Shown here: positions 44,312 to 57,109 of the stretch, piece by piece
Position numbering within the stretch: position 1 is the first letter of the stretch
How the letters are laid out: each line of letters opens with the position of its first letter
From: Betaproteobacteria bacterium
GTDB taxonomy: Bacteria; Pseudomonadota; Gammaproteobacteria; Burkholderiales; Casimicrobiaceae
Assembly (NCBI GenBank): GCA_029884335.1
Contig: JAOUIA010000005.1
Coordinates: 1-64,000 of the forward strand
DNA: 64,000 bases
Reading direction: 5' to 3'
Notes under the pieces: generated by a model
What the model was told of the DNA's origin: nothing
Databases searched by the model: none
The model's input: only the letters and a program-made list of their open reading frames with translations
Made by a program: the position numbers and the translations under genes

Positions 44312-45472
44312 TTGCCCGCCGCCCCAAGCCCGGACCGCTTCTACCTGCCGCAGCTCGACGGGCTCCGCTTCGTCGCCTTCCTGCTCGTCTTCTCGCACCA
44401 CCTGCCGCAAGCCCCCGACAGCGGTCCGGGCGCGGCGATCCGCACCGTGCAGGCGTGGGGCTGGTCCGGCGTCGAGCTGTTCTTCGCGCTGTCGGCCTTC
44501 CTCGTCACCGCGCTGCTGCTGAAGGAGCACGCCGCCACGGGGCGCATGTCGGTCTGGCGCTTCTACGTGCGCCGCGCACTGCGCATCTGGCCGCTCTACT
44601 ACTTCGCGCTGCTGCTCGGCTTCGCCGCGCTGCCGGCACTGCGCGTGCCCGACGTTCCCTGGCACGAGCTCGCCGACCGCTTCCTCTTTGCGTTCGTCGT
44701 GTTCGCGGGCAACGTCGCCACCGCCGTCCACAGCTACCCGCCGAGCTACGTGCTCAACCTCCTCTGGTCGGTGTCGGCGGAGGAGCAGTTCTACCTCGTG
44801 CTGCCGCTGGCCGCGCTGTCGCTGGCCCGCGCGCGGCTCGCCACGTGGGTGAGCGTGCTCGCCGCCGCGTCGCTTGCCGGCCTCGCGCTGCGGGCGTTCG
44901 CGCTGCACGCGCACTGGCCGCACCCGGCGCTCTGGGTGCTGCAGTTCGCGCGCCCCGACGCGTTCCTGGTAGGAATCCTGGTCGCGGTGCTGCACGTGCG
45001 CGGGCGCCTCGGCAGCGTCGTCGCCTCGCGCGCGGCGGCGGGCGCACTCGCCGTCGCCGGCGTGCTCGCCGTCGCGTCGATCACGCCGTTTCCCAACCTG
45101 CACACGGGCTCGTGGCACGCGCTGTGGCAGTACCCCGCGATCGCGGCGGGGGCGGGCGCGCTGCTCCTGGCACTCGCCGGGCCGCACGCGCCGCCCGCCC
45201 TCGTCGCGGTGCTGGGCAGCCGACCGCTTGCGTGGCTCGGCAAGATCTCGTTCGGGCTCTACGTCTATCATTACCTCTGCGTGAGAGCCGTCACGGCCGC
45301 GCTCGCGCCCTGGCCCGCGGTCGCGCCGGCCACGTGGGCGGGCTGGATCGTCCACGCGCTGGCTGCGCTCGGCTGCGTGGTCGCCGTCGCCGCGTTGTCG
45401 TACCGCTTCCTGGAGCGGCCGTTCCTCGAGATGAAGGCACGCTACGAATGGATCCGCTCGCGTCCCGCATAA
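44312..45472 (+). CDS. Acyltransferase 3 family membrane protein
   Basis: A protein of 386 residues if translation begins at TTG 44312; no ATG or GTG fits better, and the domain starts a few residues later ([21 protein letters not shown]). About ten helices are present. The conserved catalytic His is in FSHHLPQ near 28, and the conserved R-X10-H-type loops appear as [16 protein letters not shown] near 85. [17 protein letters not shown] near 150 is the second hallmark. These enzymes transfer acetyl or other acyl groups to exopolysaccharide, O-antigen or peptidoglycan. It overlaps the next gene by 25 bp. Confidence 0.87.
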   Translation: MPAAPSPDRFYLPQLDGLRFVAFLLVFSHHLPQAPDSGPGAAIRTVQAWGWSGVELFFALSAFLVTALLLKEHAATGRMSVWRFYVRRALRIWPLYYFALLLGFAALPALRVPDVPWHELADRFLFAFVVFAGNVATAVHSYPPSYVLNLLWSVSAEEQFYLVLPLAALSLARARLATWVSVLAAASLAGLALRAFALHAHWPHPALWVLQFARPDAFLVGILVAVLHVRGRLGSVVASRAAAGALAVAGVLAVASITPFPNLHTGSWHALWQYPAIAAGAGALLLALAGPHAPPALVAVLGSRPLAWLGKISFGLYVYHYLCVRAVTAALAPWPAVAPATWAGWIVHALAALGCVVAVAALSYRFLERPFLEMKARYEWIRSRPA

Positions 45473-46812
45473 GCGAATCCCGCCTCGCGCCCCTGGCCGC
45501 GTGGGTCGCGGTGGCGGCCGTGGCGGTGACGCTGTGGGTGATGGTGCGCCACGGACTGGCCATCCCGGCGTCCGCGGACGACTTCTGCAACCGCAACAAC
45601 GCGTTCGCCGGCACCGCGCTCGAGGCCACGCTGGCGAGCTACGAGGGCTGGACCGGCCGGCTCGTCACCACGTTCGCCCTCTACCACGCGCTGCGGCTCG
45701 TCGACCTGCCGCAGTTGGCCGTGATCAGCAGCCTGCTGCCGCTGCTCCTCGCGCTCGGCGCGTGGCTGCTGGCCGGCGCGTTCGACGCACGGCACGCCAT
45801 CGACCGGCTCGCGATCGCCGCGTTCCTGCTCGTCGCCGCGGTGCTCGGACTGCACCACTTCACCGGGCAGGTCGTGTTCTGGGCGACCGGCGGCATCGTC
45901 TACCTGCTGCCGCTCGTGCTCCTCGCCGCGTGGCTCGCCACGATGGCGCGCATCGCCGACGGGAAGCCGGCGCGCGGCGGCGCGCTCGGCGCGTTCGTGC
46001 TCGGCGTGCTGGCCGGCAATTCGATCGAGCTCGCCTGGAGCGCGCTGGCCGTCGTCGGACTGGCCGTGCTCGTGGCCGTGCGCGGCCAGCCGCGGCAGCT
46101 TCGCCATGCGATGGCGGCCGTCGCCGGCGCGATCGCCGGTGCCGCGATCCTCGCCGCCGCGCCCGGCAACTACGTGCGGGCCACGGCGACCGAGCGCTCG
46201 TTCGGCCTCGACGCTCCCTGGCTCGCGGGCGAATACGCGCGCATGCTTGGCGAGGTGTTCGCCAAGGCGCCGGGATTTCTCGCCGGGCTTGCCGCGCTTG
46301 TCGCCGTCGGGCTGGTGGTGCGCACGCCAAACCTCGCCACGCACTGGCGGCAGCGCGCGCTCGTCGCCGCCCTGCTCGTCGTCGCGGCGCTCGCAAGCCT
46401 GCTGCCGGTGCTGGCCGTCCCGCCGCAGTTCGCGCCGCGCAACGGCTTCTTCCTGCTGGTGCTGCTGCTCGCCGCGGTCGCGGCCTTCGCCGTGCCGCCG
46501 ATCCTCGCCACGCGCTACGGCGCGCTGCTGCTGGCGGGGGCTGCCCTCGCCGGCTCGCTGCTGCTGCCGTTCCGCTACGCCGAGGACACGCAAGTCGCGC
46601 AGCTGCTGCGCGCGCGGTGGACCGAGCGCCACCACGCGCTGCGCGCCGCGGCGTCGGCGGGCCGCAAGGACGTCGTCCTGGCGCGCCTGCCGTTCTACCC
46701 GCGGCCGACGGTGCACGCGCTCGAACTGGGCGACGACCCCGCGCGCTGGGACAACAAGTGCGTGGCGCGCTACTACGGGCTCGCCTCGGTGACCGTCCCG
46801 GCGGAACGCTGA
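45448..46812 (+). CDS. Multipass membrane protein, probable DUF6056-like glycan-related protein
   Basis: A 454-residue protein from ATG 45448, overlapping the acyltransferase gene by 25 bp and thus probably coupled. It has about eleven hydrophobic helices. A short extracytoplasmic loop after the first helix carries [13 protein letters not shown], an acidic motif reminiscent of GT-C-type glycosyltransferases and DUF6056 proteins. [18 protein letters not shown] follows, and a C-terminal hydrophilic tail ends near PAER. It probably acts with the acyltransferase on a surface glycan. The family name is tentative. Confidence 0.65.
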   Translation: MDPLASRISESRLAPLAAWVAVAAVAVTLWVMVRHGLAIPASADDFCNRNNAFAGTALEATLASYEGWTGRLVTTFALYHALRLVDLPQLAVISSLLPLLLALGAWLLAGAFDARHAIDRLAIAAFLLVAAVLGLHHFTGQVVFWATGGIVYLLPLVLLAAWLATMARIADGKPARGGALGAFVLGVLAGNSIELAWSALAVVGLAVLVAVRGQPRQLRHAMAAVAGAIAGAAILAAAPGNYVRATATERSFGLDAPWLAGEYARMLGEVFAKAPGFLAGLAALVAVGLVVRTPNLATHWRQRALVAALLVVAALASLLPVLAVPPQFAPRNGFFLLVLLLAAVAAFAVPPILATRYGALLLAGAALAGSLLLPFRYAEDTQVAQLLRARWTERHHALRAAASAGRKDVVLARLPFYPRPTVHALELGDDPARWDNKCVARYYGLASVTVPAER

Positions 46813-46820
46813 AGGCTGCC

Positions 46821-48970
<2,150 letters not shown>

Positions 48971-49008
48971 GCGACCGGCACGGGCCCGGACGCCGGGGGC
49001 GCGGGTGG

Positions 49009-49014
49009 TAGAAT
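49009..49014 (+). promoter_or_regulatory. Candidate -10 element (TAGAAT) before yajC
   Basis: TAGAAT lies 33 bases upstream of the yajC GTG and could give the yajC-secDF genes a promoter of their own in addition to readthrough from tgt. Confidence 0.4.
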
Positions 49015-49047
49015 GCCGGGTTCGCTGCAACCCGTCCGGAGACTTCC

Positions 49048-49371
49048 GTGTTCATCGCCGACGCATTCGCGCAGTCGTCCGCCGCCACCCCCGGCGGGGA
49101 CCTCATGGCCTTCCTGCCGATGATCCTGATCTTCGTCGTCTTCTATTTCCTGCTGATCCGCCCGCAGCAGAAGAAGGCGAAGGAGCACCGCACCATGCTC
49201 GCCGCACTGCAGAAGGGCGACGAGGTCGTGACCGCCGGCGGGCTCGTCGGCCGCGTGACCAAGCTCACCGACCAGTACGCGGCGGTCGAGATCGCGCCCT
49301 CCGTCGAGATCAACGTGCAGCGCGCCGCGATCCAGCAGCTGCTGCCGAAGGGCACGATCAAGGCCCTCTGA
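49048..49371 (+). CDS. yajC: Preprotein translocase accessory protein YajC
   Basis: A 107-residue protein starting at GTG 49048. One membrane helix (LMAFLPMILIFVVFYFLLIRPQQKKAKEH) contains the YajC hallmark FYFLLIRPQQK. The cytoplasmic domain KGDEVVTAGGLVGRVTKLTD follows. It associates with SecDF and SecYEG. It lies between tgt and secD. Confidence 0.96.
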   Translation: MFIADAFAQSSAATPGGDLMAFLPMILIFVVFYFLLIRPQQKKAKEHRTMLAALQKGDEVVTAGGLVGRVTKLTDQYAAVEIAPSVEINVQRAAIQQLLPKGTIKAL

Positions 49372-49487
49372 ACGCGCGGGGGTCGGGTCCGGAGCCGCGC
49401 GGTCGGCGCGCCCCGTTCCGCGTCGGGCACCACGCCTTGCGGCCTGCACCCTAGACACCAACCCCCCGTCCATCGTCCCATCCCTCC

Positions 49488-51347
49488 ATGAACCGCTACC
49501 CCGTCTGGAAATACGTCGTGATCGCGGTCGCGGTCGCGATCGGGCTGCTCTACACGCTGCCGAACTTCTTCCCCGAGGTTCCGGCCGTGCAGGTGTCGAC
49601 CTCGAAGGCGACGGTGAAGATCGACGCTGGCACGCTCGCCTCGGCCGAGAACGCGCTGAAGACCGCCGGCGTGCCCCACACGGGTGCGCTGGTCGACCAG
49701 ACCGGCGTCAAGGTCCGGCTCGCCGACACCGACACGCAGCTTCGCGCCCGCGACGTGCTGCAGAAGCAGTTCGGCGAGGACTACATCGTCGCGCTGAACC
49801 TGATCTCGTCGTCGCCGACGTGGCTCACCGCGATCGGCGCGCTGCCGATGTACCTCGGCCTCGACCTGCGCGGCGGCGTGCACTTCCTGCTGCAGATCGA
49901 CATGAAGGGCGCGATCGACAAGGCCGCCGACCGCTACACCACCGACGTCCGCTCGCTGATGCGCGAGAAGCGCATCCAGTACGGGGGCGTGGGCCGCGAG
50001 GGGCAGAACGTGGTGCTGCGCTTCCGGGACGCCGCCGAGCGCGTCAAGGCGCGCGTGGAGCTCGAGAAGGCGTTCCCCGACCTCGTCGCGCGCGAGCAGG
50101 ACGCCGGCGAGCTGCGGCTGGTCGCGACGCTCAAGCCCGAGGCCGTCAAGCGCATCCAGGACGGCGCGGTGTCGCAGAACATCACGATCCTGCGCAACCG
50201 CGTCAACGAGCTCGGCGTCTCCGAGCCGATCGTGCAGCAGCAGGGCGCCGACCGCATCGTCGTGCAGCTGCCCGGGGTGCAGGACACCGCGCGCGCCAAG
50301 GACATCCTCGGCCGCACGGCCACACTCGAGATCCGCATGGTCAACGACGACCCCGGCGCGCTCGAGGCGGCGATGGCCGGACAGGTGCCGTTCGGCTCCG
50401 ACCTCTTCACGGAGCGCGGCGGCACGCCGGTCCTGGTGCGCCGGCAGGTCGTGCTCACCGGCGACCGCATCAACGACGCGCAGCCCGGCTTCGACCAGCG
50501 CACCAACGAGCCGGCGGTGCACGTCAACCTCGACGGCACCGGCGGGCGCATCTTCAAGGAGGTGACGCGCGAGAACGTCGGCAAGCGGATGGCGATCGTG
50601 CTGGTCGAGAAGGGCAAGGCCGAAGTCATCACGGCGCCGGTGATCCGCGAGGAGATCGGCGGCGGCCGCGTGCAGATCTCGGGGCGCATGAACACGCGCG
50701 AGGCGAACGACGTCGCGCTGCTGATGCGCGCCGGCGCGCTGGCGGCTCCGATGGAGATCATCGAGGAGCGCACGGTCGGCCCGTCGCTCGGCAAGGAGAA
50801 CATCGAGCGCGGCTTCAACTCGGTGCTCTACGGCTTCGTCGCGCTGGGCGTCTTCATGTGCGCCTACTACCTCCTCATGGGGCTCGTCTCGACGATCGCG
50901 CTGGTCGTCAACCTCCTGCTGCTCGTCGCGCTGCTGTCGATGCTGCAGGCCACGCTGACGCTGCCCGGCATCGCCGCGATCGCGTTGACGCTCGGCATGG
51001 CGATCGACGCGAACGTGCTGATCAACGAGCGCATACGCGAGGAGCTGCGCTGGGGCGCCACGCCGCACGCCGCGATCCAGGCCGGCTACGAGCGCGCGTG
51101 GAACACGATCCTCGACTCCAACGTGACGACGCTGATCGCCGGCATCGCGCTGCTGATCTTCGGCAGCGGGCCGGTGCGCGGCTTCGCCGTGGTGCACTGC
51201 CTCGGCATCCTCACGTCGATGTTCTCGGCGGTGCTCTTCTCGCGCGGCATCGTCAACCTGATCTACGGCGGACGCAAGAAGCTGGACAGGATCTCGATCG
51301 GGCAGGTCTGGAAGCCGGGGCCGGCGGCCGGCTCGACGGCCCGCTAG
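49488..51347 (+). CDS. secD: Protein translocase subunit SecD
   Basis: A 619-residue protein. An N-terminal helix (WKYVVIAVAVAIGLLYTLP) is followed by a large periplasmic P1 domain and the conserved block LGLDLRGGVHFLLQIDM near 122. QLPGVQDTARAKDILGRTATLEIRMV near 265 follows. Five C-terminal helices include GIAAIALTLGMAIDANVLINERIREELR near 500, the proton-path region with Asp. With SecF it uses the proton gradient to pull exported proteins. 27 bp before secF. Confidence 0.97.
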   Translation: MNRYPVWKYVVIAVAVAIGLLYTLPNFFPEVPAVQVSTSKATVKIDAGTLASAENALKTAGVPHTGALVDQTGVKVRLADTDTQLRARDVLQKQFGEDYIVALNLISSSPTWLTAIGALPMYLGLDLRGGVHFLLQIDMKGAIDKAADRYTTDVRSLMREKRIQYGGVGREGQNVVLRFRDAAERVKARVELEKAFPDLVAREQDAGELRLVATLKPEAVKRIQDGAVSQNITILRNRVNELGVSEPIVQQQGADRIVVQLPGVQDTARAKDILGRTATLEIRMVNDDPGALEAAMAGQVPFGSDLFTERGGTPVLVRRQVVLTGDRINDAQPGFDQRTNEPAVHVNLDGTGGRIFKEVTRENVGKRMAIVLVEKGKAEVITAPVIREEIGGGRVQISGRMNTREANDVALLMRAGALAAPMEIIEERTVGPSLGKENIERGFNSVLYGFVALGVFMCAYYLLMGLVSTIALVVNLLLLVALLSMLQATLTLPGIAAIALTLGMAIDANVLINERIREELRWGATPHAAIQAGYERAWNTILDSNVTTLIAGIALLIFGSGPVRGFAVVHCLGILTSMFSAVLFSRGIVNLIYGGRKKLDRISIGQVWKPGPAAGSTAR

Positions 51348-51374
51348 CGGCGACCCGGTCCGGCGGAGGGAACC

Positions 51375-52313
51375 ATGGAATTCTTTCGCATCCGGCGCGA
51401 CATCCCGTTCATGCGGTACGCGCTGGTGTTCAACGTGATCTCGCTGGTCACGTTCCTGCTCGCCGTGCTCTTCCTGGCGACGCGGGGCCTCAACTTCGGC
51501 ATCGACTTCCGCGGCGGCACGCTGATCGAGGTGTCGTACAAGCACGCCGTCGACTTCGGCCGCCTGCGCGGCGCGGTGGACAAGCTCAACCTGGGCGAGT
51601 ACCAGGCGCAGGCGTTCGGCAGCTCGGACACCGCGCTCATCCGCCTGCCGCTGCGCGAGGGGCTGTCGACGGCACAGCTCTCCGAGCAGGTGATGGGCGT
51701 GCTGCGCGCCGACGACCCGACCGTGTCGCTGAAGCGCGTCGAGTTCGTCGGCCCGCAGGTCGGCCGCGAGCTCTACGAGAGCGGCGCGCTCGCGCTGCTG
51801 CTGGTGATCGCCGGCATCGTCAGTTACCTCGCGCTGCGCTTCGAGTGGCGATTCGCGGTGGCGGCCATCCTCGCGAACCTGCACGACGTCGTCATCATCC
51901 TCGGCTTCTTCGCGTTCTTCCAGTGGGAGTTCTCGCTCCCGGTGCTCGCGGCCACGCTGGCGATCCTCGGCTACTCGGTCAACGAGTCCGTGGTCATCGC
52001 CGACCGGATCCGCGAGAACTTCCGCAAGATGCGCCGCGCGACGGTGACCGAGGTGATCGACAACGCGATCACCAGCACGATCTCGCGCACGATCATCACG
52101 CACGGCAGCACGCTGATGATGGTGCTGTCGATCTTCTTCTTCGGCGGCGAGACGCTGCACTACTTCTCGCTGGCGCTCACCATCGGCATCCTGTTCGGCA
52201 TCTACTCGTCGGTGCTCGTGATGGCGCCGCTGGTGCGCTGGCTCGGCGTCTCGCGCGAGGACCTCGTCAAGCCCGAGAAGAAGCAGCTCACGGGCGAGAA
52301 GATCCTCCCGTAG
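51375..52313 (+). CDS. secF: Protein translocase subunit SecF
   Basis: A 312-residue protein, preceded by GGAGGGAACC. The first helix is followed by GLNFGIDFRGGTLIEVSYKH near 37. The conserved loop FVGPQVGRELYESGALALLLV is near 125. LAILGYSVNESVVIADRIRENFRKMRRAT near 195 carries the proton-path residues. It forms the SecDF complex. Confidence 0.97.
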   Translation: MEFFRIRRDIPFMRYALVFNVISLVTFLLAVLFLATRGLNFGIDFRGGTLIEVSYKHAVDFGRLRGAVDKLNLGEYQAQAFGSSDTALIRLPLREGLSTAQLSEQVMGVLRADDPTVSLKRVEFVGPQVGRELYESGALALLLVIAGIVSYLALRFEWRFAVAAILANLHDVVIILGFFAFFQWEFSLPVLAATLAILGYSVNESVVIADRIRENFRKMRRATVTEVIDNAITSTISRTIITHGSTLMMVLSIFFFGGETLHYFSLALTIGILFGIYSSVLVMAPLVRWLGVSREDLVKPEKKQLTGEKILP

Positions 52314-52320
52314 CGCGGGG

Positions 52321-52974
52321 ATGGTCGAGACGCTGACCGGCCTCGTCCAGGCCGTCCTCGCGCTGGACGAGACGCTGGCGGCGTTCGCCGCCGCGCACGG
52401 CCCGTGGCTCTACGCGCTGCTCTTCGCGGTGATCTTCGCCGAGACCGGGCTCGTCGTCACGCCGTTCCTGCCGGGCGACTCGCTGCTGTTCGTCGCGGGC
52501 ACGGTCGTCGCCGGCTCCGGCGGCGCGCTCGACATCCACGTGCTGTTCGCCCTCCTGTGGACCGCCGCGGTGACCGGCGACTCGACCAACTACTGGGTCG
52601 GGCGCTGGATCGGGCCCCGGGTGTTCGAGCGCGAGTCGCGCTGGATCCGGCGCGAGCACCTCGAGCGCACGCAGGCCTTCTACGACCGCTACGGCGCCGT
52701 CACGATCGTCATCGGCCGCTTCATGCCCATCGTGCGCACGTTCGCGCCGTTCCTCGCGGGCGTGGCCTCGCTCGCGTACCGCCGCTTCGTCACCTACAGC
52801 GTGCTCGGCAGCGTGCTGTGGGTCGGCTCGCTGCTCTACGCGGGCTACCTGTTCGGCAACATCCCGTGGGTCAAGTCGAACCTGTCGCTGATCGTCGTGC
52901 TGATCGTGATCGTGTCGGTCCTGCCTGCGGCGGTCACGTTCCTCAAGGAACACCGCGGACGCGCCGAAAAGTAG
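52321..52974 (+). CDS. DedA family membrane protein
   Basis: A 217-residue protein that begins 7 bp after secF. It has FAVIFAETGLVVTPFLPGDSLLFVAGTVVA near 40 and GRFMPIVRTFAPFLAGVASLAYRRF near 137, including the essential Glu and the G(F/Y)xPxxR motif. Family members are implicated in undecaprenyl phosphate or phospholipid translocation and proton homeostasis. The final codons, GAA AAG TAG, come from the palindromic element that starts at 52966, exactly as in xseA. Confidence 0.93.
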   Translation: MVETLTGLVQAVLALDETLAAFAAAHGPWLYALLFAVIFAETGLVVTPFLPGDSLLFVAGTVVAGSGGALDIHVLFALLWTAAVTGDSTNYWVGRWIGPRVFERESRWIRREHLERTQAFYDRYGAVTIVIGRFMPIVRTFAPFLAGVASLAYRRFVTYSVLGSVLWVGSLLYAGYLFGNIPWVKSNLSLIVVLIVIVSVLPAAVTFLKEHRGRAEK

Positions 52975-53079
52975 GGTCAGACTCGACTTTCCGGCGACAG
53001 GCGACCGAATCGCGCAGCGGTCCAGGAAAGTCGAGTCTGACCCTACTTTTCCTACTTTTCCGAGACTGACCCTGCTTTC

Positions 53080-53082
<3 letters not shown>
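52966..53082. repeat. Palindromic element, AAGTAGGGTCAGACTCG family, copy 2
   Basis: Perfect 27-bp inverted repeats (52966-52992 and 53025-53051) around a 32-base loop, beginning GAAAAGTAGGGTCAGACTCG and continuing ACTTTCC. A degenerate extra right arm (ACTGACCCTGCTTTCC) runs to the purB stop codon at 53080. Like copy 1 it lies between convergent genes and provides the DedA gene stop codon. Confidence 0.9.
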
Positions 53083-54762
<1,680 letters not shown>

Positions 54763-56901
54763 CTAGAACGGCGTCGTGAACTGGAAGCGGCCGTTGCACG
54801 TGCCCATTTCGCAGGACGTCGTTCCGCTGACCCAGTTCACGTTGCGCAGGTTGAAGTAGTACGTCTGCCCGGGCACCAGGCGAATGGGAGCTGTCCCCGC
54901 GTTGATGTCGAAGATCAGCGCGGGAGTCTGGTCGTTGCTCCAGGCCATCGGCGCGGTCGCGGACGTGGGATCGGTGCGGCCTCCGGATCCGGCGACGAAG
55001 CCGCGGAAGTCGCACGCGCTCGTCGAGACCGTCAGCTGACGGTCGGTGGGGGCGTCGATGTACTCGTAGAACCTCACCTGCCCGAGGCGCTGCGAGGAGG
55101 AGGCGTTGGCCGGGACGCGCAGCCGGGCGGCAACGACGGTGCCGGGACGCAAGCCTCCGCCCTCCCGGGTCTCGAACAGCGTGGTGCCGCCCCACGCCAG
55201 GTCGACGCGCATCACATCGCCGTAGCTGCCGCAGAGGTCGGCGCCCGGCGGCGGCGCGCTCGCCCAGTCGAGCGTCGTCGAGGCCGGGGAGCCGGGGCCG
55301 AACTGGTTGGACGCGACGACGGAATACGTCGCCGGCCCCGGGGTCCCGCTCGTGGCGACGCAGGTGGACGTCGACGAGCTGCAATTGGTCCACTGCCAGC
55401 TCGCCGGCGACTGCGTGCAATTCGCCGTCAGCGTGACGGACGCGCCCACGAACGGCGACGACGTGCTCGCCGAGATCGTGCACGCCGGCGGCGCGGTCGG
55501 CGGGCTCTGCCAGGTGACCGAGACCTGCGCGGGGAAGCCGATGCCGGCGGAGTTCTGCGCGGAGACGCCGTAGTTGCGCGTCACCGCCGCCGACTCGGTC
55601 GTCGTGCACGTGCTCGTCGTGCTCGAGCAGCCCGTCCACGTCCAGGCGGTCGGGTTGTTGGTGCACGACGCGGTCAGCGTGAGCGTGGTGTTGATCGCCG
55701 GCGAAGTCGACGACGGCGTGATGACGCACGACGGGGCCGGCGACGGCGGTGGCGGCGGCGGCGCAGTGCCTCCGCCCGACGTCCACTCGACCTGGACGCT
55801 GGCCTTCGGGCTCGCACCGGCGCCGTTGCGCGCGATCAGCGCGTAGACCACCGGGCCCGACTGCGCCGCAATCGGCCGGCACGTGCCCAACGTCGTCGGG
55901 CACTCCGAGAGCACGTTGCACACTTCGAGCAGCAGCGCCGAGCAGCCCATCCACTGGAACTGCGAGGGCGCGTGCGAGCAGTTCGCCGTCAGCGTCAGCG
56001 CCGACCCCAGCGGGGGCGTCGCGCTGCTGGCGACGATCGAGCACGCGGGCGCCGCGCTCGCCGGCAACTGCCAGTCGAGTTCTATGCGCGCCTGCGCCCC
56101 GGCGCCGGCCGCGTTGGAAGCCACCAGCGTGTAAGCCACGCGACCCGTGGCCGTCGCGGTGGCGACACAGGTGTTACCCGTCGGCGTGCAGTTCGACCAG
56201 GCGAACGTGACCGGCGAGTTCGTGCAGGTCGCCGTCAGCGTGACCGGCGTGCCGACGACCGGGACTGCCGCGCCCGACGCGATCGTGCAGGCCGGCGTGC
56301 CTGCCGGAGGCGGCGGCGGCGCGACGTCGGCGGCGCAGAACGCGACAGGTAGCTGGGGGCTGCCCGTCCCCTCGGGGACGTATCCCTTGACGACCATCGC
56401 GTCGAAGACCGACCGCTCCGTCGTGTACCGGTGGTTCGCGTCCGCGCGGCGGTTCCACAGCCGGAAGACGGCCTTGGTGCCCGCCGGGCACTGGCCCGTG
56501 GTCGGGTTCACGAGGTGGACGCGGAACAGCTCGTCCGTCTCGAGCCTCCACTCGTCGGGCCAGCGCACCTTGACCGTCGCGCATTCCTCGGCGAACGCCG
56601 AATAGAAATGCGACGTCAGGCCGCGCGCGGGGTTGCCGAGGAACCGGCAGACGGGCACCGACCCGGCCAGGCGCGCATCCCCGGCAGCGAACGTCTCGAA
56701 CGACAGCCCCGTCCGCGCCCAGCCGGCGATCCGGCCGCTGTCGAGCGCCTCGACTTCGCTGGGCAGGCTGGTGACGAAGTAGTGGTCTAGGCCGCGGTGG
56801 TAGAACTCGACGACGGTGCCCGCGCCGGCCGGGAGGGCGGCGGCGAACGCGAGGGCCGTGGCCAGGACGGCGGCAGACAGGCGAGACAATGACATTGGCA
56901 T
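54763..56901 (-). CDS. Secreted DUF5648 protein with tandem Ig-like repeats
   Basis: A 712-residue protein from ATG 56901 (a second ATG at 56895 is equally possible; neither has a good ribosome site). Signal peptide near 5-30 ending AGA. Residues 30-165 are a DUF5648-like domain (VVEFYHRGLDHYFVTSLPSEVEALDSG, then FRVHLVNPTTGQCPAGTKAVFRLWNRRADANHRYTTE). Four Ig-like repeats of about 85-100 residues follow, each with CTI/CSI, VTLTATC, a W-x-x-C core and VVASNxxGxG. A C-terminal 160-residue beta domain (residues 550-712) ends FNLRNVNWVSGTTSCEMGTCNGRFQF. It is probably a cell-surface or released binding protein. Confidence 0.82.
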   Translation of the reverse strand: MPMSLSRLSAAVLATALAFAAALPAGAGTVVEFYHRGLDHYFVTSLPSEVEALDSGRIAGWARTGLSFETFAAGDARLAGSVPVCRFLGNPARGLTSHFYSAFAEECATVKVRWPDEWRLETDELFRVHLVNPTTGQCPAGTKAVFRLWNRRADANHRYTTERSVFDAMVVKGYVPEGTGSPQLPVAFCAADVAPPPPPAGTPACTIASGAAVPVVGTPVTLTATCTNSPVTFAWSNCTPTGNTCVATATATGRVAYTLVASNAAGAGAQARIELDWQLPASAAPACSIVASSATPPLGSALTLTANCSHAPSQFQWMGCSALLLEVCNVLSECPTTLGTCRPIAAQSGPVVYALIARNGAGASPKASVQVEWTSGGGTAPPPPPPSPAPSCVITPSSTSPAINTTLTLTASCTNNPTAWTWTGCSSTTSTCTTTESAAVTRNYGVSAQNSAGIGFPAQVSVTWQSPPTAPPACTISASTSSPFVGASVTLTANCTQSPASWQWTNCSSSTSTCVATSGTPGPATYSVVASNQFGPGSPASTTLDWASAPPPGADLCGSYGDVMRVDLAWGGTTLFETREGGGLRPGTVVAARLRVPANASSSQRLGQVRFYEYIDAPTDRQLTVSTSACDFRGFVAGSGGRTDPTSATAPMAWSNDQTPALIFDINAGTAPIRLVPGQTYYFNLRNVNWVSGTTSCEMGTCNGRFQFTTPF

Positions 56902-57043
56902 AGTCTGGGGCAAGGCAGCCGGCCTGTCAAATGCGCCGACACCCGGGTCGACAAGCAAACTTCGAGCCGGTCCGGCAGGCGGAGTTCCCGCGCGGGCCCC
57001 TGCCCGGCGAAGCAGTCCACCGGATTCGTGGCGCGCCGCCCCA

Positions 57044-57081
57044 GAAAAACCGAAAGGCCCGCGGATCGCTCCGCGGGCCTT
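57044..57081 (-). terminator. Intrinsic terminator after the symporter gene
   Basis: On the minus strand a 12-bp stem (AAGGCCCGCGGA / TCCGCGGGCCTT) with a 4-base loop is followed by TCGGTTTTTCT. It lies about 30 bases after the symporter stop codon. Confidence 0.85.
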
Positions 57082-57109
57082 CCGGGTCATGCGGCCGATG
57101 CCGCGGGAG

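Noticed and set aside
49143..52160. 1005-codon open frame antisense to secD-secF
   Set aside because: Same antisense artefact. The plus strand encodes intact SecD and SecF.
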